A stretch of 64,000 nucleotides of DNA from Afipia massiliensis (GCF_001006325.2 NZ_LBIA02000001.1:3287501-3351500), one strand, 5' to 3'. Shown: positions 43,661 to 53,064, counted from the stretch's first letter. Notes: generated from the sequence alone by a model not told the origin. Made by a program: numbers and translations.

Positions 43661-44431
43661 ATGAATCAAGCGATTCATCCGGTGTTGCACCCCTTGGCAC
43701 TTCCAGCCCTTGATTCTCCGAAATGGCACAGCCCGCTCGCAGCATTCGCGTTCGGGGTGAAATCCGCGCTGTCGTCGATTCTGGCGCTGGTGCTGTTCGG
43801 CACCTTCATCGGGGTGGGTGCATTCGCCCATGACACAGGCTTCACGCTCGGCTGGGCGCTCGCCACCACGGTTCTGGTCTGGGCCGGCCCTGCGCAAATC
43901 ATCCTGATCTCGACCTCCCATGCCGGAGCGACGCTGCTGGAATCGGCTCTGGCGGTGACCATCAGCGCGATCCGCCTGCTGCCGATGGTGGTCTCGGTCT
44001 TGCCGATGCTGCGCACGCCGCAAACGAAAATGCGTCAGCTCGCGCTGCCGGCGCATTTGGTGGCGGTGACCGTCTGGGTCGAGAGCTTTCGCCTGTTGCC
44101 ACACGTGCCGCGCGAACGGCGGATCGCATTCGTGAACGGGCTTGGCGGCGGGCTGGTGTTTCTGAGTTGCGTGGCGACCATTCTCGGATACGGGCTGGCG
44201 GCAAGCCTGCCGCCCATCCTGGCCGCGGGGATTCTCGCACTGACGCCGCTGACGTTCCTGCTGTCCACCGCCCGGAATGCGCACAAGCTGGTGGACAAGC
44301 TGGCGCTGGCGCTCGGGCTGGCGCTCTATCCGCTGGTGCAGCTGCTCCACACCGGTGTCGACATCATGATCTGCGGCCTGACTGCCGGCACGATTTCCTA
44401 TGGCGTCCATCGCTTAAGGAGGCGCGCATGA
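43661..44431 (+). CDS. azlC: AzlC-family branched-chain amino-acid exporter subunit
   Basis: 256 residues, multi-helix permease; the large subunit of AzlCD-type exporters. The family pattern is FGTFIGVGAFAHDTGFTLGWALATTVLVWAGPAQII (given as position 47-82) and the helical ILALTPLTFLLSTARNA. The stop overlaps the AzlD start (ATGA). Substrates are inferred from the family (branched-chain amino acids or analogues). Confidence 0.9.
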   Translation: MNQAIHPVLHPLALPALDSPKWHSPLAAFAFGVKSALSSILALVLFGTFIGVGAFAHDTGFTLGWALATTVLVWAGPAQIILISTSHAGATLLESALAVTISAIRLLPMVVSVLPMLRTPQTKMRQLALPAHLVAVTVWVESFRLLPHVPRERRIAFVNGLGGGLVFLSCVATILGYGLAASLPPILAAGILALTPLTFLLSTARNAHKLVDKLALALGLALYPLVQLLHTGVDIMICGLTAGTISYGVHRLRRRA

Positions 44432-44772
44432 GCGGTCTGCTTGGAGATTCGCACGCCATCGCGCTGCTGTTGTTCGCGGGCTTCCTGTCGAACGAGGTCT
44501 GGCGGGCGCTTGGCCTCGTGGTCGGCGGCGGCATCGACGAAGGTTCTGAATTCCTGGTCTGGGTGAGGGCGGTCGCTGCCGCGATCCTCGCCGGCGTCAT
44601 CGCGCAGATCCTGATTTCACCGCCCGGCGCGCTGGCGACGGTGCCGGACATCGTGCGGTATGGCGCTGCCGCCGTCGGGTTTGGCGTCTATCTGGCGATG
44701 CGCAAATCGGTTTTCGCCGGCGTCATCGCCGGTGAAATCGTCGTGCTCGCGGGCAAGTGGTGGATGGGCTGA
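44428..44772 (+). CDS. azlD: AzlD-family small permease subunit
   Basis: 114 residues with four helices (ALLLFAGFLSNEVWRALGLV, AAAILAGVIAQILIS, VAAVGFGVYLAMRKS-like stretch). It overlaps azlC by four bases and has AAGGAGG upstream. The pair forms the export channel. Confidence 0.88.
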   Translation: MSGLLGDSHAIALLLFAGFLSNEVWRALGLVVGGGIDEGSEFLVWVRAVAAAILAGVIAQILISPPGALATVPDIVRYGAAAVGFGVYLAMRKSVFAGVIAGEIVVLAGKWWMG

Positions 44773-44788
44773 GCCTGCGCTTTGCGGC

Positions 44789-45214
44789 TTAGTCCTTGAG
44801 CGCCGCGATCAGCCGCGTGGCGTGATCTTCCAGCACCTTGACGTCTTCCTTGCGGGTCGCAGGAGGAAGCAGCACAACGCCTTCGACGCGCGGCATGACG
44901 TGCATGTGAAGATGATAGACGACCTGGCCGCTGGCCGGTTCGCTGAATTGCTGCAGGGTAATCCCGTCAGCCTTGAAGGCCTTCATGCCTGCAACCGCGA
45001 TTTTCTTCGCCGTCCGCGCGACATGGGCGAAGCTCTCCGGCGAGATGTCGAGAATGTTGCGGGCCGGCTCCTTCGGGATCACCAGGGTATGTCCGGGACA
45101 GCGCGGCATGATGTCCATGAAAGCGAAGGTGTGTTCGTCCTCATAGACTTTGTGACAGGGGATTTCCCCGCGCAGGATTTTTGCGAAGATATTGTTGGAG
45201 TCGTATGCGGTCAT
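44789..45214 (-). CDS. HIT-family hydrolase (HINT-like)
   Basis: 141 residues. The histidine triad is VVYHLHMHVMP with the preceding LQQFSEPASGQ loop, and the N-terminal DSNNIFAKILRGEIPCHKVYE is the HINT start. It hydrolyses nucleoside phosphoramidates or adenylates. It is the last gene of a reverse-strand group RidA - GDPD - DUF482 - HIT. Confidence 0.92.
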   Translation of the reverse strand: MTAYDSNNIFAKILRGEIPCHKVYEDEHTFAFMDIMPRCPGHTLVIPKEPARNILDISPESFAHVARTAKKIAVAGMKAFKADGITLQQFSEPASGQVVYHLHMHVMPRVEGVVLLPPATRKEDVKVLEDHATRLIAALKD

Positions 45215-45406
45215 GGTCGGTCCCGGAAAAGTTGCGGGTCACAATCGCCGCCCGGCGCGGCGCGGTCAAGCCGGGTTGTGTGAGCGGTGCGCATCTCAGG
45301 AATCCACTGTGCGCTCGGGGATTCCGGTCGCAATCTCGTCGATGCCGTCGGTGAGGCCCGTCAAGTCGCGTTAGGCCGATTGCCGCGTGGTCACAACGCC
45401 AGCCGG

Positions 45407-46579
45407 TTAGTCTTCCCCGTCCACCTTGCGAAACGGCCCGGCGTCGGTCAGTTCCCGGACGGCTTCCTGCACGTAGGTTCGCTCACGCGCGAGATAATCG
45501 CGGATAGCGCGGCGCAGCGACGGGTCGGCGATGTAATGCGCGGAGTAGGTGGTTTGCGGCAGGTAGCCGCGGTCGATCTTGTGCTCACCCTGCGCGCCGG
45601 CCTCGACACGCTTCAATCCGCGCCGGATCGCGAAGTCGATGGCCTGATAGTAGCAGACCTCGAAGTGCAGAAATGGATGATGCTCGATTGCGCCCCAGTG
45701 GCGCCCGAACAACGTATCGGAGCCGATGAAATTGATCGCGCCTGCGATCCATTTGCCGTCGCGCTTTGCCATCACCAGCAGCACGTCTTTCGCCATGGTC
45801 TCGCCGACCATGTCGTAGAACGCGCGGGTGAGATAAGGCCGCCCCCATTTGCGCGACCCGGTCTCCATGTAGAACTCGAAGAATGCGTCCCACGCATCCG
45901 GTGTGATGTCGCTGCCGGTCAGGGGATGAATGGTGATGCCGTTCGCCAGCGCCTCGCGGCGCTCGCGGCGGATGCCCTTGCGATGGCGCGAGGCGAGGGT
46001 CGCGAGGAAATCCTCGAACGTCCCGTAGCCTTCGTTGCGCCAGTGGAACTGCTGGTCGGTGCGTTGCAGGAATCCCTGTTTGGCAAGAAACGCCCATTCG
46101 TCTTCCTGCGCGAAAGTGACGTGGACGGACGATGCGTGGGTCGCGCCGCACAGCGCGATCAGTCCGGCCGCGAGGTGTTCGCGCACGCGTGCAGCCTCGT
46201 CACCCGGACGCACCAGCAGGCGAGGCCCGGTTGCAGGCGTGAACGGAACGGACGCCTGCAGCTTTGGATAATAGCTGCCGCCGGCCCGCGCATAGGCATC
46301 GGCCCAGCCGTGATCGAACACATACTCACCTTGCGAGTGATTTTTCAGGTAGCAGGGGACGACGCCCACGACGTCGCCCGCGATGCGCGCCACCAGATGA
46401 CGCGGCGCCCAGCCGGTCCGCGCGATCGCTGAGCCCGACGTTTCCAAAGCTGCAAAAAAGGCGTGTGAGACAAAGGGATTGTATGCGCCATCTGTATTGG
46501 CGCAGGCGTTCCATTCGCCGGCCGGGATCTGGCCGATCGAGGATACCGCTTCAAGCGTGATCTCGCAGGAATCCGTCAA
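45407..46579 (-). CDS. DUF482 / FemAB-like GNAT protein
   Basis: 390 residues with two GNAT-like halves. The family strings are YNPFVSHAFFAALETSGSA, VVPCYLKNHSQGEYVFDHGW, FHWRNEGYGTFEDFLATLASRHRKGIRRER (as a region at about 180-210) and FEVCYYQAIDFAIRRGL. Peptidoglycan-bridge-type acyltransferases are the nearest functional analogues. The substrate is unknown. Confidence 0.87.
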   Translation of the reverse strand: MTDSCEITLEAVSSIGQIPAGEWNACANTDGAYNPFVSHAFFAALETSGSAIARTGWAPRHLVARIAGDVVGVVPCYLKNHSQGEYVFDHGWADAYARAGGSYYPKLQASVPFTPATGPRLLVRPGDEAARVREHLAAGLIALCGATHASSVHVTFAQEDEWAFLAKQGFLQRTDQQFHWRNEGYGTFEDFLATLASRHRKGIRRERREALANGITIHPLTGSDITPDAWDAFFEFYMETGSRKWGRPYLTRAFYDMVGETMAKDVLLVMAKRDGKWIAGAINFIGSDTLFGRHWGAIEHHPFLHFEVCYYQAIDFAIRRGLKRVEAGAQGEHKIDRGYLPQTTYSAHYIADPSLRRAIRDYLARERTYVQEAVRELTDAGPFRKVDGED

Positions 46580-46680
46580 AGGGAAGGCGCACCGTGGCCG
46601 AGAGAAAACCGAAACCGTTCAGCAGTATAGATCGGCGTTCGTGCGGATGACTTCAAGTCTCTGGCATCGCGCCTTTCGGC

Positions 46681-47436
46681 TTACTCCGGGATGAAACCTT
46701 CGAAGGTCATCTGGTCGGCGTAACGTGCAGTTCGTACGCGCTGTTCCGGCGTGCGCACAGTCCATGTAATGAGCGCACAACCGAAGACGTTGCGCGCAAT
46801 CCATGGCGCAGGCGCGGGCAAATCGTCGACCCGATAGCTGACAAAATGGGGTTGCGTGCGGAAGCCGTGGCGCAGGCCGGTCATCTCGCGGATTTTTCCG
46901 GGCGGCAACTGCTTCCATTCGCCGTCGGTGTAGTGGCGTTCCGCGACAATGCCGCGCGTGAGGTCCGGCATCAGATCGCGGATCGCAGTCACCTGATCGG
47001 GGTCGAACGACATCGCCGCCACCGGGCCGGTGTAGGACGCCAGCACCTCCGCCATCCGGGTCACCAGCCGCCGGTCGCCGTTGAACCGGCTCTTGATCTC
47101 CAGCACCAGCGGCACGCGCCCTGCGACACGCGCGCAGAGATCGCCGAGCGTCATCATGTGATCGGACGTGTGCTTGAATCCAACCTGCTTGAGTTGATCC
47201 GCGGTGAGCGAAAGCAACTCGCCGGCCCCCTGGGTGAGGCGGCCCAGCTCATAATCGTGATGCACCATCGCCTCAAAGTCAGCCGATGGCTGAAGGTCAA
47301 CCTCGATGGCAAAGTTGTCGGCGACCGCAGCGTCGATCGCCGATGGCATGTTTTCAATAATGCCGCGCGTGCGATCGTGCAGGCCGCGATGGGCGATCGG
47401 CCGCGCCGTCAGCCAGCCGGGTGCACGCGCAGCCAT
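46681..47436 (-). CDS. Glycerophosphodiester phosphodiesterase
   Basis: 251 residues without signal peptide, so cytosolic. The catalytic strings are PIAHRGLHDR (His), ENMPSAIDAAVADNFAIEVDLQ (metal Glu-Asp) and MVHHDYELGRLT (second His), with LEIKSRF later. It releases glycerol-3-phosphate from glycerophosphodiesters. The frame continues 47 codons upstream through the palindromic element, but the family start is here. Confidence 0.9.
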   Translation of the reverse strand: MAARAPGWLTARPIAHRGLHDRTRGIIENMPSAIDAAVADNFAIEVDLQPSADFEAMVHHDYELGRLTQGAGELLSLTADQLKQVGFKHTSDHMMTLGDLCARVAGRVPLVLEIKSRFNGDRRLVTRMAEVLASYTGPVAAMSFDPDQVTAIRDLMPDLTRGIVAERHYTDGEWKQLPPGKIREMTGLRHGFRTQPHFVSYRVDDLPAPAPWIARNVFGCALITWTVRTPEQRVRTARYADQMTFEGFIPE

Positions 47437-47452
47437 TAGCTTACTATCTTGA

Positions 47453-47497
47453 GCATGATCTTGTCCGAAAACCGGTGCCCACTTTTCGGGATCATGC
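47453..47497 (-). repeat. Rhizobiales-type palindromic element, copy 2
   Basis: On the reverse strand it begins GCATGATCCCGAAAAGTGGG at the base after the RidA stop codon (47498-47500) and ends GGACAAGATCATGC. It differs from copy 1 essentially only near the 3' end. It lies 16 bases before the GDPD start codon, inside the same transcription unit. Confidence 0.88.
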
Positions 47498-47965
47498 TCA
47501 CGAAACTTCGAAGATACCTTCGACTTCGACCGCGGCGTCCGACGGAAGAGCGGCCACGCCGACGGTGGTACGTGCATGCCGGCCCTTGTCGCCGAATGCG
47601 GCGACCATCAGATCCGAAGCGCCGTTGAGCACCTTCGGCCCGTCGAGGAAATCCGGCATCGCATTGACGAAGCCGCCGAGACGCACCACGCGCGCCACCT
47701 TGTCGAGATCGCCGAGCGCCATCTTGACCTGCGCCAGCAGATTGATCGCGCATCCGCGCGCGGCGGCGGCGCCTTGCTCGACGGTCACACTGGCGCCGAG
47801 CTTGCCCTTTGCGATCAGCTTGCCTTCCGGCGTGTTGCAGACCTGGCCCGAGACGAACAGCAGATTTCCGGTGCGCACGAATCCGACGTAGTTCGCCACC
47901 GGCGGATTAGGCTCGTGCAACACGATGCCCAGCGCGTTCAACTTCTGCTCGACCGTTCCCGCCAT
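47498..47965 (-). CDS. RidA-family (YjgF/UK114) protein
   Basis: 155 residues. It shows NYVGFVRTGNLLFVSGQVCN, the RGCAINLLAQVKMALGDLDKVARVVRLGGFVNAMPDF region and the closing ARTTVGVAALPSDAAVEVEGIFEV, where the Arg of the enamine/imine deaminase site is in HARTTVGV. It probably deaminates reactive enamine intermediates. It heads the reverse-strand group and is followed directly by the palindromic element. Confidence 0.9.
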   Translation of the reverse strand: MAGTVEQKLNALGIVLHEPNPPVANYVGFVRTGNLLFVSGQVCNTPEGKLIAKGKLGASVTVEQGAAAARGCAINLLAQVKMALGDLDKVARVVRLGGFVNAMPDFLDGPKVLNGASDLMVAAFGDKGRHARTTVGVAALPSDAAVEVEGIFEVS

Positions 47966-48184
47966 GTCACTCCCCGATGTTGTTCTGATGTTGCCCGCAG
48001 ACGATGTTCGGCATTGTCACCAATAAACCGGGCGCGCCATATTTCACCCATCGTGCCGTCACATGCAAGCGCGCAAGGTGCGTGATTTAGGCCGGATATT
48101 TTGAGCGATTCCGCGACTTTGCCCCGGTTGCGGCGCAATGCTGCGGCTATTATTCTTCGATTCTCACGCTTTCAAGGAGACGCC

Positions 48185-49048
48185 ATGCGTCGCGCGCGCC
48201 GGATTTCAGGTTGTGGATCGCTTGCCCTGCTTATGTCAGCCGCGGTTCTCGCGCCGGGCACGACCGGAGCACAGGCTGCACCCAGCGTTGCCTTTCTCGC
48301 GCATCAGGCCGTCTATGATCTGAGCCTGAAGACATCGCGGGGCAATGCCAGCGTCAACAATGCGACCGGCCGTATCCTGTACAACTTCGCGGGCAGTGCG
48401 TGCGAGGGCTACACCACCGAATTCCGGCAGGTGTCGCGGCTCGACGCCGGCGAAAGCAAAACCACGCTGAGCGATCTGCGTTCCACCAGTTGGGAAGACG
48501 GCGAGGGCAAGAGCTATCGCTTCAAGATCGAGACTCGCATGAACGACGCCGATGTGACGTCGGTCGATGGCATCGCGGAGCGTGAGGGCACGACGGTCAA
48601 GGTCAAGTTGAAGAAACCCAAGGCCAAGACCTTCACCATCGAAGGCGCTGTGTTTCCGACGGAGCAGGTCAAGCTGATCATCGAGGCCGCGCGCCAAGGC
48701 AAGTCGGTGCTCGAACTCGTGATCTATGACGGATCGGACGACGGCGAGAAGGTCTACAACACGCTCACGGTGATCGGACAACCCATTCCGGGAACGAAAG
48801 CCCCGACGAAGCCGGATGCCACGACGGACAACGAGAAGTTCAAATCGCAGACGCGGTGGCCGGTCACGGTCAGTTATTATGATCGTGCGACGAAACCCAA
48901 TTCCGGTGAGCAGACCCCGATCTATGCGATGTCGTTCGAACTGTACGAGGACGGCGTCTCGCGTGCGCTGTCGCTGGACTACAACGATTTCGTCATCGCG
49001 GGCGCGATGGGCAAGATCGATGTCAAGGAAACCAAGCCCTGCAAATAG
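48185..49048 (+). CDS. eipB: EipB-like periplasmic cell-envelope integrity protein (DUF1849)
   Basis: 287 residues with signal peptide (SGCGSLALLMSAAVLAPGTTGAQA) and a mature beta-rich domain (HQAVYDLSLKTSRGNASVNN, GRILYNFAGSACEGYTTEFR, SYRFKIETRMNDADV). This matches the DUF1849 family represented by Brucella EipB, a beta-spiral protein needed for envelope integrity. A Cys in the first half (GSACEGY) and one at the C terminus (TKPCK) fit the conserved EipB disulfide. The ATG has AAGGAGA upstream; an earlier in-frame start at 48101 is unlikely. Confidence 0.88.
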   Translation: MRRARRISGCGSLALLMSAAVLAPGTTGAQAAPSVAFLAHQAVYDLSLKTSRGNASVNNATGRILYNFAGSACEGYTTEFRQVSRLDAGESKTTLSDLRSTSWEDGEGKSYRFKIETRMNDADVTSVDGIAEREGTTVKVKLKKPKAKTFTIEGAVFPTEQVKLIIEAARQGKSVLELVIYDGSDDGEKVYNTLTVIGQPIPGTKAPTKPDATTDNEKFKSQTRWPVTVSYYDRATKPNSGEQTPIYAMSFELYEDGVSRALSLDYNDFVIAGAMGKIDVKETKPCK

Positions 49049-49060
49049 GGTTTGGAGCCG

Positions 49061-50347
49061 TCATTCCGGCTTCGCAGGTCCGTCATATGCAATCCCGCGC
49101 ATCACGGCGGCGTTGCCGAATTTCTTGCGGACATTGTCCATCGCGCGTTCGGCATGGGCCGAGCGGCGATCCAGCAGATCCTGATCGTCGGCCTCGGCGC
49201 CGGGTTTGAGCGCGCTGACTCCGGCGCCGATCAGCCGGAACGCGGTACCGTCGATCTCGCGGCTGAGCATTTCGCGCACGGTCGCGAAAATGCGGGTCGC
49301 GAGTTGCGTCGGAACGTGAAGCGATTGCGAACGGGTGCGCTGCCTGAAGTCCGCGGTTTTCAATTTCAGCGTGATGGTCGATCCGGAGAGGTCGCCGCTC
49401 TTGAGGCGCGAGGATACCTTTTCGCACAGCCGCCACAGAATTTTCTCCAGCGTCGGAAAATCCCGCACGTCGGACTCAAGCGTCGTTTCATTTGAAATTG
49501 TCTTGGCGCCGCGATCGGCGACCACCTTGCGGTCGTCGATGCCGCGCGCCAGCCGCCACAGCCGCCGTCCCTCGGGGCCGAATTGCTTCATCAGATCGAT
49601 CTCGTCGGCGCGCTGCAGATCCTTGATCAGGCGGAAGCCGCGCTGCGAGAGTTTTTCCTGCGAGGCGGGGCCAACTCCGTAGATGAACCCGACCGGCCGC
49701 TCGGCGAGCATCGTGCGCGCTTCCTCCTGGTCGAGCGCCGCGAAGCCACGCGGCTTGTCGAGGTCGGATGCGATCTTGGCGAGAAACTTGTTCACGGACA
49801 GTCCGACCGAGACGGTGATGCCGATGTCGCGCTCCACCTGGGACGCGAACCGCGCAAGCACCTTGGCGGGGATCATGCCGTGCACCAGTTCGGTGCCGCT
49901 GAGGTCGAGGAATGCCTCGTCGATAGAGAGCGGCTCGACCAGCGGGGTCAATGCCATCATCGCATGGCGGACTTCGCGTCCGACGCGAACGTATTTCGCC
50001 ATGTCGGGCCGGACCACCACAGCCGATGGGCAGAGGTCGAGCGCCTTGAACATCGGCATGGCCGAGCGGACGCCATAGGTGCGGGCGATGTAGCAGGCCG
50101 CCGACACCACGCCGCGCTTGCCGCCGCCGATGATCACAGGCTTGTCGGCGATGTCCGGGTTGTCGCGCTTCTCGACGGTTGCATAGAACGCATCGCAATC
50201 GATATGCGCGAGTGTCAGCGCGCCGAGGGTGCGATGGCGGATGAGGCGGGGGGAGCCGCATTCAGCGCAGCGCATGGTCCTTGCCGCGACGTCCGACAGG
50301 CAGTCGCGGCAAAATCCCGTAAGGTCGGCTGGCGGACGGTCGCTCAA
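49061..50347 (-). CDS. dinB: DNA polymerase IV with N-terminal zinc-ribbon-like segment
   Basis: 428 residues, Y-family translesion polymerase. The palm residues are in LAHIDCDAFYATVEKRDNP and PLSIDEAFLDLSG; the little-finger domain follows. The N terminus adds about 45 residues with two Cys-x2-Cys pairs (CRDC, CAEC), a probable zinc ribbon. The start is TTG with GGGAG seven bases upstream, inside the DUF3572-dinB junction. Probably expressed with the upstream DUF3572 gene. Confidence 0.92.
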   Translation of the reverse strand: MSDRPPADLTGFCRDCLSDVAARTMRCAECGSPRLIRHRTLGALTLAHIDCDAFYATVEKRDNPDIADKPVIIGGGKRGVVSAACYIARTYGVRSAMPMFKALDLCPSAVVVRPDMAKYVRVGREVRHAMMALTPLVEPLSIDEAFLDLSGTELVHGMIPAKVLARFASQVERDIGITVSVGLSVNKFLAKIASDLDKPRGFAALDQEEARTMLAERPVGFIYGVGPASQEKLSQRGFRLIKDLQRADEIDLMKQFGPEGRRLWRLARGIDDRKVVADRGAKTISNETTLESDVRDFPTLEKILWRLCEKVSSRLKSGDLSGSTITLKLKTADFRQRTRSQSLHVPTQLATRIFATVREMLSREIDGTAFRLIGAGVSALKPGAEADDQDLLDRRSAHAERAMDNVRKKFGNAAVMRGIAYDGPAKPE

Positions 50348-50351
50348 GGCG

Positions 50352-50636
50352 TCACTCCCAGCGTGGGTCCAGTACCTCGCGCGCGTTGGCGACGGCTTGC
50401 GGCGTCAGCTGCGAGGCGTCGGCAAAGGCCTTCACGGTTGCGTCATCACGCACGATGAAATCGAGCACGCCGGCGAGGAATTTGGGGTCGGCGGCCGAGG
50501 TTCGAAGGGTCTGCGGGCCAATACCGCTCTCGGTCAGGAACATCCCTAATCGTTCAGGATCTGAAGCAAGGAAGGAGAGGGCCTGAATCGCAACAAATTC
50601 AGCAACTTCCTGAGGGGTCGAAGGGCCTTTTGTCAT
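50352..50636 (-). CDS. DUF3572-family protein
   Basis: 94-residue helical protein (AEFVAIQALSFLASDPERLG, LAGVLDFIVRDDATVKAFAD). It fits DUF3572, a family of unknown function found upstream of dinB or next to divK in Rhizobiales. The stop is four bases before the dinB TTG start, so the two are probably co-translated. It is divergent from divK. Confidence 0.85.
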   Translation of the reverse strand: MTKGPSTPQEVAEFVAIQALSFLASDPERLGMFLTESGIGPQTLRTSAADPKFLAGVLDFIVRDDATVKAFADASQLTPQAVANAREVLDPRWE

Positions 50637-50761
50637 TGATCGCGTTTGCCTTTCCGTAACCTATGGTCTCTATTTTGAGCCATCATGCCCGAGTCACGGT
50701 GGCGTGGCGAATTCAATGGTTTCAGCACGTACGGGCATTTTACGGGAATTGGAGGGCCAGG

Positions 50762-51127
50762 ATGGCCAAAACCGTCCTGATCGTGGAAGACAACGAGCTC
50801 AATATGAAGCTCTTTCGCGATCTGCTGGAGGCCCATGGGTATCAGACAGTCGGCACGCGCAACGGGGTTGAAGCACTCGACCTTGCCCGCAAGCACCGGC
50901 CCGATCTCATCCTCATGGATATTCAGCTTCCCGAAGTTTCCGGTCTCGACGTGACACGCTGGATCAAGGCGGATGTCGAATTGCGCGCGATCCCTGTGGT
51001 CGCGGTGACGGCTTTTGCCATGAAAGGCGATGAGGAACGTATCCGCGAAGGCGGGTGCGAAGCGTATTTGTCCAAACCGATTTCGGTTGGGAAGTTTATT
51101 GAGACGGTTCGACGGTTTGTCGGCTAG
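50762..51127 (+). CDS. divK: Single-domain response regulator DivK
   Basis: 121 residues, one receiver domain. The phospho-acceptor is Asp53 in [13 protein letters not shown], with the acidic pocket VEDNE at 9-13 and Lys in LSKPISV. It controls polar cell-cycle phosphorelays (DivJ/PleC/DivL). The ATG has GGAGG upstream. It lies nine bases before pleD, as in other alphaproteobacteria. Confidence 0.95.
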   Translation: MAKTVLIVEDNELNMKLFRDLLEAHGYQTVGTRNGVEALDLARKHRPDLILMDIQLPEVSGLDVTRWIKADVELRAIPVVAVTAFAMKGDEERIREGGCEAYLSKPISVGKFIETVRRFVG

Positions 51128-51136
51128 GAGAGTTTG

Positions 51137-52510
51137 ATGTCCGCGCGCGTTCTGGTCGTTGACGACGTTCTCGCCAACGTAAAGCTGCTCGAGGCGCGCC
51201 TGTCCGCGGAATATTTCGACGTGGTGACGGCGAATTGCGGAACGCAGGCGCTTGAAATCTGCGAGCGCGCGGAATGCGACATTGTGCTGCTCGACGTGAT
51301 GATGCCTGACATCGACGGATTCGAGGTGTGCCGCCGCCTGAAGTCGAATCCGAAAACCCATTTTATTCCGGTCATCATGGTGACGGCGCTCGACAGCCCG
51401 TCCGACCGTGTGCGCGGGCTCGACGCCGGCGCCGATGACTTTCTGACCAAGCCGGTGTCCGACGTCGTGATGATCGCGCGCGTGCGGTCGCTGACGCGGC
51501 TGAAGATGATGACCGACGAGTTGCGCATGCGCGCGATTACCTCGCTCGAGATCGGCGTCAACGCGCCCGAGCGCGAGGCCGTTGCAGATACAGGGAGAGG
51601 CGGGCGCGTTCTGCTGGTGGACGATCGGCCTTCGTCTTACGAGCGGCTCGCTCCCGTGCTGGCCACCGAACATCACGTCGATGTCGAAGCCAATCCCGCC
51701 GAAGCGTTGTTTCATGCCGCCGACGGCAATTACGATCTGTTGATCGTGTCGCTGGGTCTGGAGAATTTCGACGGATTGCGGCTTTGCAGCCAGGCGCGTT
51801 CGCTGGAGCGGACGCGCAGTGTGCCGATCCTCGCTATTGCCGACGCCGACAACAACGCGCGGCTGCTGCGCGGGTTGGAGATCGGCGTCAACGATTACCT
51901 GCTGCGCCCGGTCGACAAGAACGAACTGCTGGCGCGCGCGCGCACCCAGATCCGCAAGCGCCGCTATACCGATCATCTGCGCGACAACGTGCAGAATTCC
52001 ATCGAAATGGCGATCACCGATCCGCTGACCGGGCTACACAATCGCCGCTATATGGAAAGCCATCTCGCGACGCTGGCGGAGCAGGCAGCCATGCGGGCGA
52101 AGCCGCTGGCCTTGATGATGCTCGATATCGACTACTTCAAATCGATCAACGACAGCTACGGGCACGATGCCGGCGACGACGTGCTGCGCGAATTCGCGGT
52201 GCGCATCCGCAAGTCGATTCGCGGCATCGATCTGGCCTGCCGTTACGGCGGCGAGGAATTCGTCATCGTGATGCCGGAGACCGACCTGCACGTGGCGGGC
52301 ATGGTCGCCGAGCGGCTCCGCCGCTCCATCGCCGGGGAACCGTTCGCCGTTGAGAAGGGCGCCAAGCGCATCGAGGTGACCATTTCGATCGGCATCTCGA
52401 CCCTGGAAACCAAGGGCGAGGCCATCGGTGCTGTTCTCAAGCGCGCCGACCAGGCGCTGTACCGCGCCAAGCATGACGGCCGTAACAGGGTCGTGGCGGC
52501 TGCAGCCTGA
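51137..52510 (+). CDS. pleD: Diguanylate cyclase response regulator PleD
   Basis: 457 residues: REC1 (Asp53 in IVLLDVMMPDIDG), REC2 (about 150-270) with Ser in place of the phospho-acceptor (DLLIVSLGLENF), and a GGDEF domain with GGEEF at 371-375 and the inhibitory RxxD just before it (RGID). It synthesises c-di-GMP on phosphorylation and drives the flagellar-to-stalked or motility-to-sessile switch. Adjacent to divK. Confidence 0.96.
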   Translation: MSARVLVVDDVLANVKLLEARLSAEYFDVVTANCGTQALEICERAECDIVLLDVMMPDIDGFEVCRRLKSNPKTHFIPVIMVTALDSPSDRVRGLDAGADDFLTKPVSDVVMIARVRSLTRLKMMTDELRMRAITSLEIGVNAPEREAVADTGRGGRVLLVDDRPSSYERLAPVLATEHHVDVEANPAEALFHAADGNYDLLIVSLGLENFDGLRLCSQARSLERTRSVPILAIADADNNARLLRGLEIGVNDYLLRPVDKNELLARARTQIRKRRYTDHLRDNVQNSIEMAITDPLTGLHNRRYMESHLATLAEQAAMRAKPLALMMLDIDYFKSINDSYGHDAGDDVLREFAVRIRKSIRGIDLACRYGGEEFVIVMPETDLHVAGMVAERLRRSIAGEPFAVEKGAKRIEVTISIGISTLETKGEAIGAVLKRADQALYRAKHDGRNRVVAAAA

Positions 52511-52541
52511 AGCCTGTCAAAATCCCGCATCAAACGCAAAA

Positions 52542-52568
52542 CGGGGCCGAAAGGCCCCGGTTTCGTTC
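52542..52568. terminator. Terminator between pleD and rpmG
   Basis: The stem CGGGGCC / GGCCCCG with GAAA loop lies between the convergent stops of pleD and rpmG. Flanking AAA and TTT runs favour use in both directions. Confidence 0.7.
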
Positions 52569-52585
52569 GTAAGCAACTGAAATAG

Positions 52586-52753
52586 TTACTTGATCTTGGC
52601 TTCGCGGAACTCGACGTGCTTCTTCGCGACCGGGTCGTACTTCTTCTTCACGAGCTTGTCGGTCATCGTGCGCGAGTTCTTCTTGGCGACGTAATAGAAG
52701 CCGGTATCCGCGCTGGAAACGAGCTTGACCTTGATGGTGACCGCTTTGGCCAT
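52586..52753 (-). CDS. rpmG: 50S ribosomal protein L33
   Basis: 55 residues, too short for many ORF thresholds. The start [20 protein letters not shown] is followed by [14 protein letters not shown] and [13 protein letters not shown]. It lacks the zinc Cys pairs, so it is the zinc-independent form. The position after divK-pleD is conserved in alphaproteobacteria. Confidence 0.95.
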   Translation of the reverse strand: MAKAVTIKVKLVSSADTGFYYVAKKNSRTMTDKLVKKKYDPVAKKHVEFREAKIK

Positions 52754-52856
52754 GTTCAGAACCTCGAATGTCAGGAATCACGAGCAGACCCGACAAATCG
52801 AGCTGCATTTGGGCCGCAACCTAGCTTCGAACGCCCCAAAGTCAAGGTTTTAGGGC

Positions 52857-52899
52857 GCATTATTCCGAAAAGCGCGCCACGGTTTTCGGACCGGATTCT
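52857..52899 (+). repeat. Degenerate copy of the palindromic element
   Basis: Reads GCATTATTCCGAAAAGCGCG ... GGTTTTCGGACCGGATTC, clearly related to copies 1 and 2 but with several changes, and it does not abut a stop codon. It lies in the 311-base gap between rpmG and the TolA-like gene, where I see no gene. Confidence 0.7.
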
Positions 52900-53064
52900 G
52901 GGCGGGCGGGTTCCCTGGAAAGCAAGGATTCTGCGGCGCGAAACGGGCGCCCAAGGCAGGGTCAGCCGCGTTTACGGCACCCACAGGCTCGAAAATCCGG
53001 ATTTAGGCCCAAGGGCAGGCCCAGATTTTGGATGCGTGCGGAGGCGCTCCCTGGCCGGACAGGG

